This document shows, in pieces, positions 24,346 through 36,742 of a stretch of 64,000 nt of DNA. Position 1 is the first letter of the stretch, and each line of letters starts with the position of its first letter. The position numbers were made by a program, and so were the translations under genes. This DNA is from Macquaria australasica (Eukaryota; Chordata; Actinopteri; Centrarchiformes; Percichthyidae): positions 124,001 through 188,000 of the forward strand of contig SEMN01000579.1 of the NCBI GenBank assembly GCA_005408345.1, written 5' to 3'. The notes below the pieces were generated by a model that was not told the DNA's origin, did not search any database, and was given only the letters and a program-made list of their open reading frames with translations.

Positions 24346-26525
24346 GCAAGTGCAGGCCTTTTTAGTCCTGCATCCCCTACTAGGAATTTTATGATCTCTG
24401 TTCAGCCACCTATTTCTATTCTTTTATTTGTTTTTTGAAAAATATGAAAGAATGATTAATTATTTCCAGAAGGAAACACACAGCTGCTTTTAGGTGCCAG
24501 ACAACAGCAAAAGAGAGCGGGTGCAGCAGCGGAGAACTCTTTTGTGTGACTTTAATATTCTGGCATTAGTGCTGTGGTCAAAAGCATGTGTGCAGAGGCA
24601 AACTAAAGGCAGCATGGAGGCTTTTGATGTCAGGTTCTTTTGTGTGCAGTCCTCATGGCTTTTAATGAGGGAACTTGCCTCATTATCAGAGCTCTGCGTG
24701 GCCCTGACACAGCCACATGGTGGGACCGCCTCTACTCACTGTTCTGAAGCCACAAATTACAGCAGCTTAGCCCCTCACTGGGACCTGGTCGCCCTTTCTA
24801 ATGGCACCCGAGGGACACAGAATTGTACATACACATAAGTTTGGCCAAAACTAGCTTCATAGGCAATTCCTTTGTCAGTCCCATTAGAGTGAAAGTTTGA
24901 GATGTGAGGCGTGAATTTGGGATGTTGTCCCAATCGATTGAGTGGAAATATTCAGTAAGTTGTGACCCAAAAGGCAGCATTCTCTACTTTCAGCTCAGCC
25001 TCTGTTGTGACTTGCCTCTCATTTTGTTTGGCAGTAATTTGCCGGCACAGTTAGCTGGAAATAAAGGTTTCCCCAGTCATGACAAGACTGTGGCCAAACG
25101 TTAATTTCACCTGGGGACAGTTTAAAAACAGCACAGCCCAGCAGGGATGGAAATATCATCAGCAGAATCAAATTAATATGCTTCACCGTCAGATTAACAA
25201 TATTTCATTACCTGTTCTAAAGCTTTCCTTCAGTTGCTTTAATTGACCTTTTTTAATATGTAAATATCAATTTATTCTTTAAACCAGATTATTTTCCCAA
25301 GCTCTTTACACTGACACCTTAATTAACCTTGCCATTATTTTGTTAACCAAGAGCAAATTCAGTTAGAATTCAATTTTTTAAACAAAAGCTTATAATGAAA
25401 GAATTATGTTTTGTTTTGTTTTTTTCGCAATCCAGCGGCCCTCTCTTATGTGCTCTTTTTCATTTTCTCTCTCCTGTTTCTCATTAACACTCAGACCTTT
25501 ACTTTTACTTTATTTCATAGAATTAGAATAAAAGATGAACTTAATGAGGGAAGAAAGAGATGAAATCATTTCCATGTTTGGGGATGCCAAGTCAGGGAAA
25601 AGGTGGAGGACATTTGTGAACAATATACAAATGGGGCTGTAGTGTTTGTGTTAGTTTGTACTATGGGAGATGCTACTGATATATATTCCTACTTCCTCCT
25701 ACCCTCATCACAGTACAGACATCTGAAGAATGTCCATGTGATCTGACCATTAACAACACACAATAGCTTCTAATAACCCTGGATGCGGTCCCTCAGACTA
25801 TACCAGTGGTTTTGCATGTTTTATCCATTTATCAACCAATTGCATGTTGTACCTTACTGCTCAACATTTTCCAAAACATACGTTATATTGAGACTTAAAA
25901 CATTAGACAGGTAATTTATCACAGAGATCCATATGTCTGCTTTATTTTTGTGAAAGTTCTGTTATCATCTCATGGTAATGCAGTGCAGCCAGGAACTAAT
26001 GAATACCCTTACTTACTGGTACAAAGTTTAATGTAAGAAACTACCAAATTCTAATTATCATTTTTAAAATTCCTACTTAAGTCTTTTGGGTTGAATTTTC
26101 TTCCCAGCAGCTGACTCACAAATTTTGGATGGGGCAGCACAACATTGACATATTTTCACCTTGTAAAGTTGATATGGCTAAGATGTTAGCAAACAGCTGC
26201 CACATCCAGCAGTATTTTTGGCCACTTGATGAATGTAAGTTCAATATTTTGGTTTTCACCAACTCCTGAGGGAAATACCTTGCTGTTAGCTATGTTCACC
26301 AGCTAGTCACTAACTGTGACTGTCTGTCTGCCGATGCTGAGCAGGTAGCATTTTTGCTAACAGTGTTAATGAGAGCTGTGAGAGTGAACCAAAACAGTAA
26401 AGTTGCAGGCCCTAAAACCAAAATTATAAGCTGAAAGATGCTATAAAGCTCCATAGAGCTGAAGGGAACTGCAGGGTGGAGTGATCATTCTCTGGCAGTT
26501 TGTCACTACCAACACGTCACATTAC
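24346..26525. other. Non-coding stretch
   Basis: No supported gene. The section 24490-24835 has more GC than its flanks and an open + frame of 114 codons, but no domain is recognisable; it could equally be a conserved non-coding element. Confidence 0.35.
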
Positions 26526-27174
26526 TATGGAAGCCCATTTCCGCCAGTAAAAAAAAAAAAAAAAGATTTAAAAAAGTCAAAATTATTAGATAAAAAGTCA
26601 TAATTATGAGATAAAAAAGTCAAAATTATGAGATAAAAAAGTCATAATTATGAGATAAAAAGTCATGATTATGAGATAAAAAGTCAAAATTATGAGATAA
26701 AAAAGTTGAAATTATGAGACAAAAAGTCATAATTATGAGATAGAAAGTGTGCATGCGCCACCCGTAACCCCATGCAAACTATATGCAATCCTAAATAAGG
26801 CAACTATAACAGCTGACTTTTGTAAATGTTTGATGTTGGATTAAGTTAAGTTGCTGTTCAATGAAGGTTGCCACCTCTGTCACATCGGTTTTAATCTTTC
26901 TACGCCGGAACTGCTTCTTCAATCCCATGTGAATCAGCAAGCACGTGAAGTATTTCATTTGTTGTAAAGCCACGTTTAAAGTAGTCCTCAATGTACTCAT
27001 TTCTGACAAATTAACCAGGAGAACTCATGCCAAAGAGCTGCTACTCTGATTGTTGTTTGAAAGTATCTCATAATTATGACTTTTTATTTCATAATTTTGA
27101 CTTTTTTTATCTCATAATTATGACTTTTTATCTCATTATTATTATTTTTTTACTGGCAGAAATGGGCTTCCATA
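26526..27174. mobile_element. Terminal-inverted-repeat element with minisatellite arms (649 bp)
   Basis: The ends are near-perfect inverted repeats of about 29 bp: 'tatggaagcccatttccgcc' on the left and its complement 'ggcagaaatgggcttccata' on the right, each followed inward by an A or T run. Inside the left end is a degenerate tandem array of a roughly 20-22-bp unit ('aaaagtcataattatgagat', 26570-26748). The inverted array is shorter on the right (27064-27145). The middle holds a 69-codon ATG frame on the - strand ending at 26791; I recognise no transposase motif in it. Confidence 0.8.
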
Positions 27175-29819
27175 CATTGCACATACTCATCTCACCATAA
27201 ATAATGATTAATGCAGCTTTAATACAGCACGATCTGATATCGGGTATCAGGTATTCCTACCTTAGCTTCTAACCAGATACAACACACATTTCATCTATAA
27301 TAACTAGTCAGCTTATGTTCACATCCTAATGAGAGCTGTGGGGCCAAGTGGTGCTCTCCACAATACCTGTAATTGTCACCAATTTACCAGCGTAAATACA
27401 AAATGATACATGTTCAGGTTTAATAACCAGTGGCAACTGATCATTTGTCAGTTGCAGTGATCATCCTGGAGCAACATTAGTTATGATGTTGTAGGAACAA
27501 CACCAACACGGCGAAATCAGATTGTGCCTACTAAACAAGAGTTTGAGAGTTTGAGTTTTCAAACAGACCCCCCTCACAACTGCATTATCATGTGTTGATA
27601 CCATAACTTTGTCAAAACAATAAAGTTCAAGTTTCCACTGGTTGATTTTCCTATCATTCTGCATTAATTTTCACCAGTGGTTGCCAGGAAACTAGGTAAT
27701 CAACCTAAAAATGTATGACATGCTTTGGAAGACGACAGGCAGTATAACAGTAAAAAAGTATGTACAATCTGTAGTTCAACTGTCAAAAACAGCATTAGCT
27801 ATAATGATCCTCAGCAGCTAAACAAACCCAAAATGATCACTGTCGATATTTATTTTAACAGTTTAACTCAACTTCTTTGTGTGTGTGCACAAATATAGGC
27901 GTAAACAGATGCTTTTGTCCTGTGTGGGCACCATCACAAAACATTTTTCACGACATCACCCCTTCAATACAGGGAGTTCATCCAGGTGATGTCCTGTGAA
28001 TGGTAGAAGTGGATGGGGTGACGGGAGCACCTTTTCACAGCCTTCAGAAGATTGGAATCTGTGAGGAGGTGACAGGCCTGTTAAAAGCTCCTTGCACCAA
28101 CAGACTCTTAAAAACACTTTCAGACTGTCCTGAATGAGACTTTTGCAACTTTTGATTTAAGCCATCCTGTCATTGTTATTCTAATCAGTTGTACCACAGA
28201 AGACACCATTTTGTCTGTGTTCTTGGGCATATTCAAAATCTAAAGATTGTTAATGAGAGTTAACCAAAATATCCCCAAACTGAGTGTCTGTGTGTGTGTT
28301 TGTGTGTGTGTGTTTGAGGGCATGCCTGGGCTTGCCAAACTTCATTCCATACTTAGCACAGGCAATAGTCACCCTGCTTGTTCTTGATGAAAATTGCAGT
28401 ACATTAAAATAGTGTTTGTTGCCCAAAGCAGTAGGCAAGGTGCCGAATGCTAATTGGGTGAGATGTCTGTCAGGAGTCCTGATGCCTGAAGGCCGTTTAC
28501 CCAGCAACACCCCAACTCTCTGATAAGGTGTTTATTTTGGGCGTATAGCCAGTGCCCATCATGTGGTCCCTCATCTCCCACAAAGTCAATTCAGAATCCC
28601 TCCATACACCAGCAAATGACTTGCTCTCACATACACAGCCTATCCCACGAATTTGGCATTAAATCACTCAAGCCCTGCTAAATTCCCCATTTGGGTAAAC
28701 CATGCTGTGTTTTGCCTGAAGCAAGTCTTTCCATATTGCTTCAACTTTAACACTTTGTGTCATATGTAGATGATTTGAGAGTGTACGAGTCAGACACACT
28801 GTTGCTTGACTTTGTTGTGAATATGTGTATTGGCATGCTGGTACAGTATGTGAGGTTCCTTGTTGTTCATCAGTGAGATCCGCCCATTTCAATATCCTTG
28901 AATAATTAATTGATACATATAACGTAAAGTGTATCCTTGATGAAGAGAGATGAGAGAGGGGAGATGAGAGAGCCACCCCTAATGGAAAATAAACACAGAT
29001 GGCCTCCCCGACTGCTGAGGACTCCTGATGCATTGACTGTCAGAAGTATGGCCTCGCACAGCTGGGCCATTGAGTAAATATTAAAAGTGACATCTCTTCA
29101 AAACTTTGAGGATGAACCAAGGCTAATTCATAAAGTGCACTTTGATGGTTTGAAGTGCCATACTTGTCTTTTTAGGAGTTTCAAGCATGAATCTTTAATT
29201 TCCATCCTAAATAATGTGCCATGGTTTATTGATGAGATTCACTTTCCTGTGGTGCTGTGTGCTAATTGGTCGAAGTTGCACTAAGGTCCCAAGTTGAGTG
29301 ATAAGAGAATAAAGCCAATGTAGCTACTTTGGAAAACTTACGCAGGTTGTGCTTCTGAAGGTCTTACATGGTGTTGTATCGTCACAAGTGTAGAAAGCTT
29401 TGTCAGACTTCTTTAGAAGTAGTTGAAAGCTTTCCACAACTACATTTACATACTGCCACTAATACATCGTGCATAGGCTATATTACTGGCAATGACACAC
29501 TACATGTAAATGACCTTTAGTATGGTCCAGCATACAAAGAAATTGTTGTTTTTTATGTTAGTCATTTTTTAATTAAAGCTGTGTTTTTATTTGTCCCCTT
29601 GGTTTTATTATGAAAGCTTAAGCTCTTATTTGGAAGGTGTAATGCTGGTAGAAGCAAAAATGCTCACCCGTAGAAATTTTATATTGCAAGATCTTATAAT
29701 TGTGGTCTAATATTATTGAAAGATCATAAGGCTACAGTGCTATATTCTGTTCTGCTCAGTGTGACCAATTCAATTAATTTGCTCGTCAAGACAGGAAATA
29801 AATACCTCAGGGAAGAGGT
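27175..29819. other. Non-coding stretch
   Basis: No supported gene. An imperfect (GT)n tract lies at 28283-28316. The open frames here lack any recognisable domain. Confidence 0.35.
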
Positions 29820-30048
29820 AAGCTCTGATCTTCAGCTTCCGCTGCTGCTGTGGCGTCCCCGCTCATTTGATGCACCCGGGTGCTGGGCGGCCTCCGTGTT
29901 AAATCTGCTCTCAGTAAAGGCTTGCAGGTCACCAGGCTTGGAGATTGTCAACTTGGGACTGAGACATTTCCTGCCAAACTGGGAGGGGGAACGTTTCAGG
30001 AAGCCAAGGATAGAGACTGCCGCTGCTGCTCTGCTTTGCCCATGTTAG
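29820..30048. other. Local GC-rich block of unknown nature
   Basis: About 230 bases are markedly richer in GC than the AT-rich sequence on both sides and are open on the + strand up to TAG at 30046-30048. A GAG|GTAAGC donor-like word lies at 29815-29823. No protein family is recognisable. It could be an exon of a non-coding RNA, an enhancer or chance. Confidence 0.2.
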
Positions 30049-33000
30049 CTTGCTAGTTCAATTATTACTGCTTTACTTTTATCTTTATTATGCTGAGTAC
30101 TGTCTTGTTTTTAGTTATTACTGCTTTTGTCCTATTGATTGATTAGTATTTTAAGTCTGTTTGACATTTTATTGCATTTTAGCCTTAACTGTTTGTTCTT
30201 TTAGACTGCTTTTAGTCCTGATCGTGTATTTTAATATACATTTATTTACCAAGTATTTCTCCTGGTTGAATATTTACTGTTTCTTTTTGGTTACTGACAT
30301 CATTTCTACTAACTTAAAGGCATTGTTTGCGCAAACTGTAATAGTATCCTAATAGTGAGTGGTCACAGATATATTAGCATGGGTGTGCTGTGAAGCAAGT
30401 GTTCATTCAACTTAAGTGTGCTCTTGTGCTTACCCCATCTGTTTTATTTGTTGTTTTATTTATTGCAGCGTTTGTGTGTTTTTCTTATGGAATCAGTTGG
30501 CCATTTGTTAAGTACATTGCCTTTCTATTTTAAACATTCTGTATTTTAATATTAGTAAAAAGAATCTGTGATTCTCCATCTTAAACATTTTTACTGACTC
30601 AAAATAAATTGTCTTCTGACTTGTTAACAGCTCTCGTCTCTGTCTCTATTTGCGGACCTGTGCTGATGGGAACCCTCTTGTTTTGTGGCTGAGAAATTAA
30701 GTGAGAAATTGAGTCTGAACTCAGTGTACCTAATGAGTATATTCTTTGGGTGAAAGTGCCAAGGTGCCATAATGATAATTTGGCTTGTAATAAGACCTGG
30801 TCGAGCCTTCTTCCCAGCTCGGTCACACTTCTTCAGCTCTTAAGGTGTATTTTTATGGTGTGTTCATGGAGCTACGTGTATTTTCTCATCATTAAAGCTT
30901 TTGTGAACCATCAGTTGAACAGTTAGACTATCATTCAGCCAGAGATGTTACACTACGCACACATACACACACCATCTCTGATCTCAGCTGAGGAAAGTTA
31001 TATTTCAGGTGTGAGACATGTTGCAGGTACAGACGTGTGAGCAAAAAATGGGTAACCTTACGTGAGTAATGGAGGTCAGAAATGGCCCGCTGTTTGTTTT
31101 CAGCCATTGAAAGGATGAAAGGATGAAAGGACACTCATGACAACCCTTTTCTCCCTGCATGCAGCGGTTGAGGAGAGGGGTGGTCAAAATCAGAAGCAGC
31201 AGCAGCAGCAGCAGCAGCAGCACACCCAGAATAGCCATTATTACAAGCTAAATCACTGCTGGTCATTTATCAACTGCAGAGATGTAGTGGCTGTCCATCA
31301 GTCCCATCTAACAATGATTGCACCTTCATGGCTGCTGTGGTATTACAATCACAATGTTTCATCTGCAGTCAAAAATAACAGAATTAAAAGATTCACAAGG
31401 TGGATAATACAGCTGCGATTGTATCTTTAATCAATAACTTATTGTCCCATTTATCTCACTGCAAGATAACTGTGGCAACATAAAACCCATTTCAGATAAA
31501 GACAAACTTTAAAACTGGCTTTGGACTCTGGTGACAACTGCCTGCATTGTTTTTATGTGCACAATAACCTAACGCTGTCTAAGCTAACAGCCAAGTCCTG
31601 GGGCACAAAATTTAATAAAGCTGAGTGAAAAACAACAGTAAATTGCCTTTATAAGCTCGTGTCATGTTGAAATTACCTGTGGACGCACTTGAGGCTTCCA
31701 CACAGGATCAGATGACATTATTGTATCTGTTTTCCCTTTTCAGTGCTGTCTAGAGCAAAATTATATAATTGCACGCTTCTTTTTTAACCTCAGGACAGCC
31801 AAGAGATATAGAGGGCTACTTGTGCCATGTGCTGCAGCTGTTCCATTCCATGTTCAGCTACAACAGCCTCTCTTCAGACAAGCAACTGCATCTCTTTTAC
31901 AAAATCATTCTTTGCACATGTCCATGTTTGAAATCTATAAAAGAGTTGACACTAAAGTTGCCTTCATATAGCAAGCAGTTGCCGGCTACCTCTTCATAGG
32001 CTGCTGCTACCTATTATCCACATAGTATGATCTCTCTAAGCCTCACAGAACCGCTAGCCTAGCTGCAGACTCTCAATCTTGTTATTTTATTCTTTGTGTG
32101 GATTGGTCATCTTATTCTACAGCTACCAAACTTTCTCTGATCTCTCCATGACCTGTACCACCATTATAAGAACAAGCAACCAAAGGGCAGACATTTATAT
32201 CCACTGCTTTGCACACGCCTACAGCCTATGGCAGATGGCCCACTGGGACTCCCATTTCCCTTATTCAATACACCCACTCCTCCAAATGACACAAGCTGAT
32301 TCTGGCTAACATCCAAGGAAGAGTAAATGGGCCATGAAGTGGAAATCCAAAACGGCTCAGAAGAATGGACGGAGATCTTGAAAAGCTTTTGACTTACCAC
32401 TGTGTCCTTCCTTGACTCGCATTAGTCAGCACCAGTGTCAACCCTATTCATACTCTGCATTGATAATAACATGTATTATTCATAGATAGGAGGAGCAAGC
32501 AAGATTAAATTATACAATCACTGTCTTCATCATCATCATCATCATCATCTGTGTCTGCTTATGCCAAGCATTATTGCACATTTTCTTTCCAGTTTTTCAC
32601 TGCTACTCACTAAGTGGGAATCGCATGGTGTGATCGAACCGTAATTATCTTCATCGGTATAAAGAGGTTGCATCCTGCTTTGAAAAACTATATTCAGGAA
32701 GCTCGCGGCACTTTGAATGACAACCTGGTGATTGAAAACAAATGGCTAATTACTGTACATGTTTATACTCATCGACTACAACCTCCAGCACGATTACCTT
32801 GATTAGAGCCATCCATTTGTTTCTGTGCCAGGCAGAGGATAACTCTGCCAGGGTTCTTTTGGCTTAGTGTACTAATTCGAACAAAGCTTTTTGCATGGTT
32901 TCCTGTGTAGCAGCACACTTGTTCTTTCTTTCTCATCATCTGCCTGATCCTTTGTATGATCTCGTCTTCCTCTCCTCTGCGCTCCAGTTCGTCTGCAGGC

Positions 33001-33114
33001 TTAAGCCCACCTATCTTTTGATCATATCTGAGGGTTTGCGGTCTGCAGAAACGCAAGCGTTATCAGCATCACGGCTCTAGAGTATAAATATATCTTTTTT
33101 AGATAATGTATATA
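30049..33114. other. Non-coding stretch with trinucleotide repeats
   Basis: Contains (AGC)9 at 31195-31222 and (CAT)7-8 at 32527-32549. No supported gene. Confidence 0.4.
31195..31222. repeat. (AGC)n trinucleotide repeat
   Basis: Nine AGC units, read directly. They account for the poly-Gln and poly-Leu frames on the two strands. Confidence 0.95.
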
Positions 33115-33206
33115 AAAGGAATAGTTTGACATTTTGGGAAATATGCTTACTTTCTTATCATAGAAGATTGATACCACTCTCATATCTGTCCGTTAAACAC
33201 AAAGGT
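33115..33206 (+). repeat. Single arm of the palindromic MITE-like element
   Basis: Reads 'ggaatagtttgacattttgg', 'gaaatatgcttactttctta' and 'gattgataccactctcatat', matching the left arm of the full copy at 55330-55781. The opposite arm is missing here; a perfect palindrome follows 33 bases later. Confidence 0.7.
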
Positions 33207-33238
33207 AAATGACGACCTTTTCATCTTCCAGTTGATTC

Positions 33239-33316
33239 ATGTATATTATGTGCACGGATCAACTTTTGATTATAGAATTTTATAATCAAAAGTTGATCCG
33301 TGCACATAATATACAT
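33239..33316. repeat. Perfect 36-bp inverted repeat with 6-nt loop
   Basis: Bases 33239-33274 are the exact reverse complement of 33281-33316, with only 'gaattt' between them. The arm starts 'atgtatattatgtgcacgga' and ends 'acttttgattata'. A transcript of either strand would fold into an uninterrupted 36-bp hairpin. Confidence 0.95.
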
Positions 33317-34428
33317 TGCCTGAAAAGTCACATTTGCACTCTCCTCTTGTTTCTCATTTGTCCTCTCCAGGTATGTTTGGCCTGGTGTCAGAGCTGGATG
33401 TGCACTTGACTTGTCCCCTGCCGTATCAGCGCAATAGAACACCCGTGGAGTAGGAAGCAGCCTGTTCAGCTCACTTCAACCCTCACTCAGCACCGCTCAC
33501 CTCGCATCACTGTCCGACTGCACTGCTGGCCCTGCCGCATTCTGTTACTCAACAGCCACGGGCTAAAGGGCCTCTGTCTGACCTTGGACATGTAACAGAT
33601 CTCCTGGACCAGAACCTAAGACCTGGTTCTCTGCAGAAATCCAAGGACAAGACAGTCCATTAAACCAGAGATGATGTTCAGGTACTTGTTAGTTGCTGGA
33701 AATACAAACAGATTGTTTAATCTGTCAGAATTTTAGTTCAACAAGAAGGTTTGTGGTTTCATTTCCATGTAGGACATTGTTTTGGCAGTAGCCACTTACA
33801 AACTGATGTGCACACACATAAAACACATGTTAGTTCTTGTAGGGGGGGGGTCTGTTTGAATCTGTCTTAGGAAGATGAATTATAGGAGGTGACAGAAGCA
33901 GCTCTTTCACTCCAGCATGCATGTCCTAGAAAAACAACAGAAGAAACTTCACCAACCGGGTTTTGCGCCCTCAGACTTTGTCATTTTAAAGAACCCAGAT
34001 CTATCAATCCAATCGTTTCACAGCTAGAAGAAAGCCTTAGATGTTGAAGATACAAAACATTGTGGCTGATGTGTCATTCAAACGGGCTATGAAGGGAACT
34101 GTGGTCCTCAAGTAATAAAGGTCACATCCGACCTGGCCTCAAGCCCCCCAATAAGGGTCAGTGACACCAATAGATATAACGATTTACCCCAGTCTCACTA
34201 AGTTCTTATCAAAGCTTCCTTGAGGCAGCAGTCCAGTTCAGTTAGGTCTTATGAGTTCACTGACAGATGTCACGAATGAAAAAAGAGGTCATTAAATACT
34301 TAGAAGGGTTCAATCTTTTATCTCTTTGTCTTTTACATCTGCTTTGGACTTTTTTTTAATTCACACACTGTTAGTTCGCTTTTCTCCTGTATTCTCCATC
34401 TCCATGTCTTGCTCAGTCTCTCCCTCTG

Positions 34429-34429
<1 letters not shown>

Positions 34430-34459
<30 letters not shown>
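34430..34459. repeat. (CA)n microsatellite
   Basis: Read directly. A second (CA)n tract lies about 155 bases downstream at 34614-34649. Confidence 0.9.
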
Positions 34460-34460
<1 letters not shown>

Positions 34461-34613
34461 GCACACACACTTAAAATCGCACATAAACTCTATTGATGTA
34501 GAGCATGCTTCAGGGAGGAACACATCTGTCAAAGAAGTGGATGCCAGCACTGCAGTGTGTGAACTGAGGACAGAGGGTTTTATGTTAGCATGGAGAGTGC
34601 TTACTGCATTCAT

Positions 34614-34616
34614 ACA

Positions 34617-34649
<33 letters not shown>
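34614..34649. repeat. (CA)n microsatellite
   Basis: Imperfect only near its left end (ACACACACATACACAC), then uninterrupted CA units. Read directly. Confidence 0.9.
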
Positions 34650-35200
34650 CACTTTCATGTAAAAGCACTTTCCTATGTAGTGCTTAGCATCTTTATAGAG
34701 TAATTCTCACCTCTGTGTTGCTGTTTCCATCTGTTCATAGTATGCCTTGCACAGATTTAGCCCCCCCACCCCCCGTGTTTGCTGAAGGTCACCACCCTCA
34801 CAATGCTGAATCAGTAAACACTCATTTGTTACTATTTTGAGGCAGCTGTATCTTCCAAATACAAGGATTCTTAAAGGAGAATCGCCTAAATGAGTAATAA
34901 CATTTACTGTATAATATCAGAAAAAAAAACTGTTTTAAGCAGTTACTTGAATAAAAAACAACATCCTACCAGGGGTGAGACGAACTGAACTGTCTGTCAG
35001 AGGTGTTTGTCTGATAATCAGTCTGGTATAATAACTCAACTTCAACTCCTAAACACTCATCAATCTTGAAATTATGTCTGATTGCATATCTTCCAGTCTT
35101 GGCTGCTTATTCTTCTTTTGACAAAACAATCCCAACTCGAGGTCTGAGAGCTGAAATGATTAGTCAATTAATCTGCAACTATTTTGGTAATCGAGAAATT

Positions 35201-35613
35201 GATGACAGTGATGGAATGAAGTGTAAAATGTCCCCTGGGTTGTGTCATTCCACCTTAAGCCTCTGGCCATGTGTCCTGTTTTATCATGGCTCTACATTGG
35301 AGATCAAGCCCCTGGAGTCTATGTGTGAAGAGCTGTCAGCAACAAGCTGCCCGCTAAATGACCCCCTCTTTTTACCTTGTCCTATTATTTATTTATTTAT
35401 TTATTTTTTACAGTCAGGTAACATAATGGAGTAACTGTGTAAAGGCACTTTAACATGTCAGTTCTTCTCAGGGGAGTTTGTTGTCTTTACCCTGTTCATG
35501 TTTTGATGAATACATTTTTCACTGTTAAATTAAAAGTTGATTTAAAAAAAACAAAAGGGAAGAGCATGACAATTTAGGAAGTAACACTTAATTAAAATCG
35601 ATACAACTATCAT
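35201..35613 (+). repeat. 0.4-kb duplicated module, copy 1
   Basis: This 413-bp block recurs at 36226-36645 with only a handful of substitutions and a longer ATTT microsatellite in the second copy. The block starts 'gatgacagtgatggaatgaa' and ends 'gatacaactatcat'. Homology stops abruptly at both ends, as expected of an inserted or copied unit. I do not recognise the family. Confidence 0.9.
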
Positions 35614-36225
35614 CACGGAGGCAGGTCATCAATTTTGATGACAAGTTAGCTGTCAGCTGAGGGTTAGTGATATGCTGTCTCACAAATCTGTAAGACAAAG
35701 TGGAGTTCAGTTATCCATTATCCTCCGCATACCTGGTTTAGCTGTTAAGGTGTTGTTTGTGGTGTGAGGTTGCATGAAAGGCTCAACAGGACAATATGCA
35801 GTCACTTGTCACCAGTTGGAGGTTTCGCGGCAGGTCGTCGGCTGCAGGTGACAGCACGGGTTGTGACTCAAGCTGCTCTCTTTTTTCTCTCGTCCTATCT
35901 GTCACTCCACAGTGCCGTGCACCATGCGGGGTCCAGGATGACAGGCCGGATACGACGAGACTTTCAGCTGCATTACATCAGCAATAGGTCATTTGCGGGA
36001 ATCATAGAGAGAGGAGAACAGAGGTCAGGCATTACATCGAGCAAATCGTTTGGCATTAGTTGGGAGGTTACACAAAATATATTGGATGCTGAATGCAACA
36101 CAGATGGGGGTGGGGGGGGGGGCAATATCTCCAAATTACCACATTAGCAGATGTTCACAACATCAAAAACCAAAAATCATAAAGTAGTACTTATTTATAA
36201 AAAGCTGTCAGGTCTTCCACCTGAA

Positions 36226-36408
36226 GATGACAGTGATGGAATGAAGTGTAAAATGTCTCCTGGGTTGTGTCATTCCACCTTAAGCCTCTGGCCATGTGTC
36301 CTGTTTTATCATGGCTCTACGTTGGAGATCAAGCCCCTGGAGTCTATGTGTGAAGAGCTGTCAGCAACAAGCTGCCCGCTAAATGACCCCCTCTTTTTAC
36401 CTTGTCCT

Positions 36409-36439
<31 letters not shown>

Positions 36440-36645
36440 TTTACAGTCAGGTAACATAATGGAGTAACTGTGTAAAGGCACTTTAACATGTCAGTTCTTC
36501 TCAGGGGAGTTTGTTGTCTTTACCCTGTTCATGTTTTGATGAATACATTTTTCACTGTTAAATTAAAAGTTGATTTAAAAAAACAAAAAGGAAGAGCATG
36601 ACAATTTAGGAAGTAACACTTAGTTAAAATTGATACAACTATCAT
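36226..36645 (+). repeat. 0.4-kb duplicated module, copy 2
   Basis: Second copy of the block at 35201-35613, offset by about 1,025 bp in direct orientation. Differences seen include cccctgg/ctcctgg, acattgg/acgttgg, a longer (ATTT)n, and aattaaaatcg/agttaaaattg near the end. Its right edge abuts a fragment of the palindromic MITE-like element. Confidence 0.9.
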
Positions 36646-36646
36646 A

Positions 36647-36742
36647 TCTGTCCGTTAAATATGAAGGAGAGTGGTATCAATTTTCTCATCTAGCTCTCAG
36701 CAAGTAAGCAAAACAGGTGTATTTCCCAAAATGTCCCAAAAG
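36647..36742 (-). repeat. Fragment of the palindromic MITE-like element
   Basis: Reads 'atctgtccgttaaatatgaa', 'gagtggtatcaattttctca' and 'tttcccaaaatgtcc', the right-arm words of the complete copy at 55330-55781. Confidence 0.7.

Larger units (their letters stand above)
33317..35200. other. Non-coding stretch with (CA)n tracts
   Basis: (CA)n tracts lie at 34430-34459 and 34614-34649, and a G run at 33842-33850. The words 'atgattagtcaattaatctg' and 'caactattttggtaatcgag' (35156-35197) resemble a common fish dispersed repeat. No supported gene. Confidence 0.4.

Noticed and set aside
26570..26748. Regular short repeats reminiscent of a CRISPR-like array
   Set aside because: This is vertebrate DNA; units are contiguous, degenerate, lack spacers and belong to a TIR element.
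33221..33442. Open frame over the palindrome
   Set aside because: It depends on the palindromic sequence and has no recognisable domain or good codon pattern.
35066..36459. Two similar frames sharing a cysteine-containing 60-residue stretch
   Set aside because: The likeness comes from the duplicated DNA module, and the frames end in the ATTT microsatellite; no evidence of selection on the protein.
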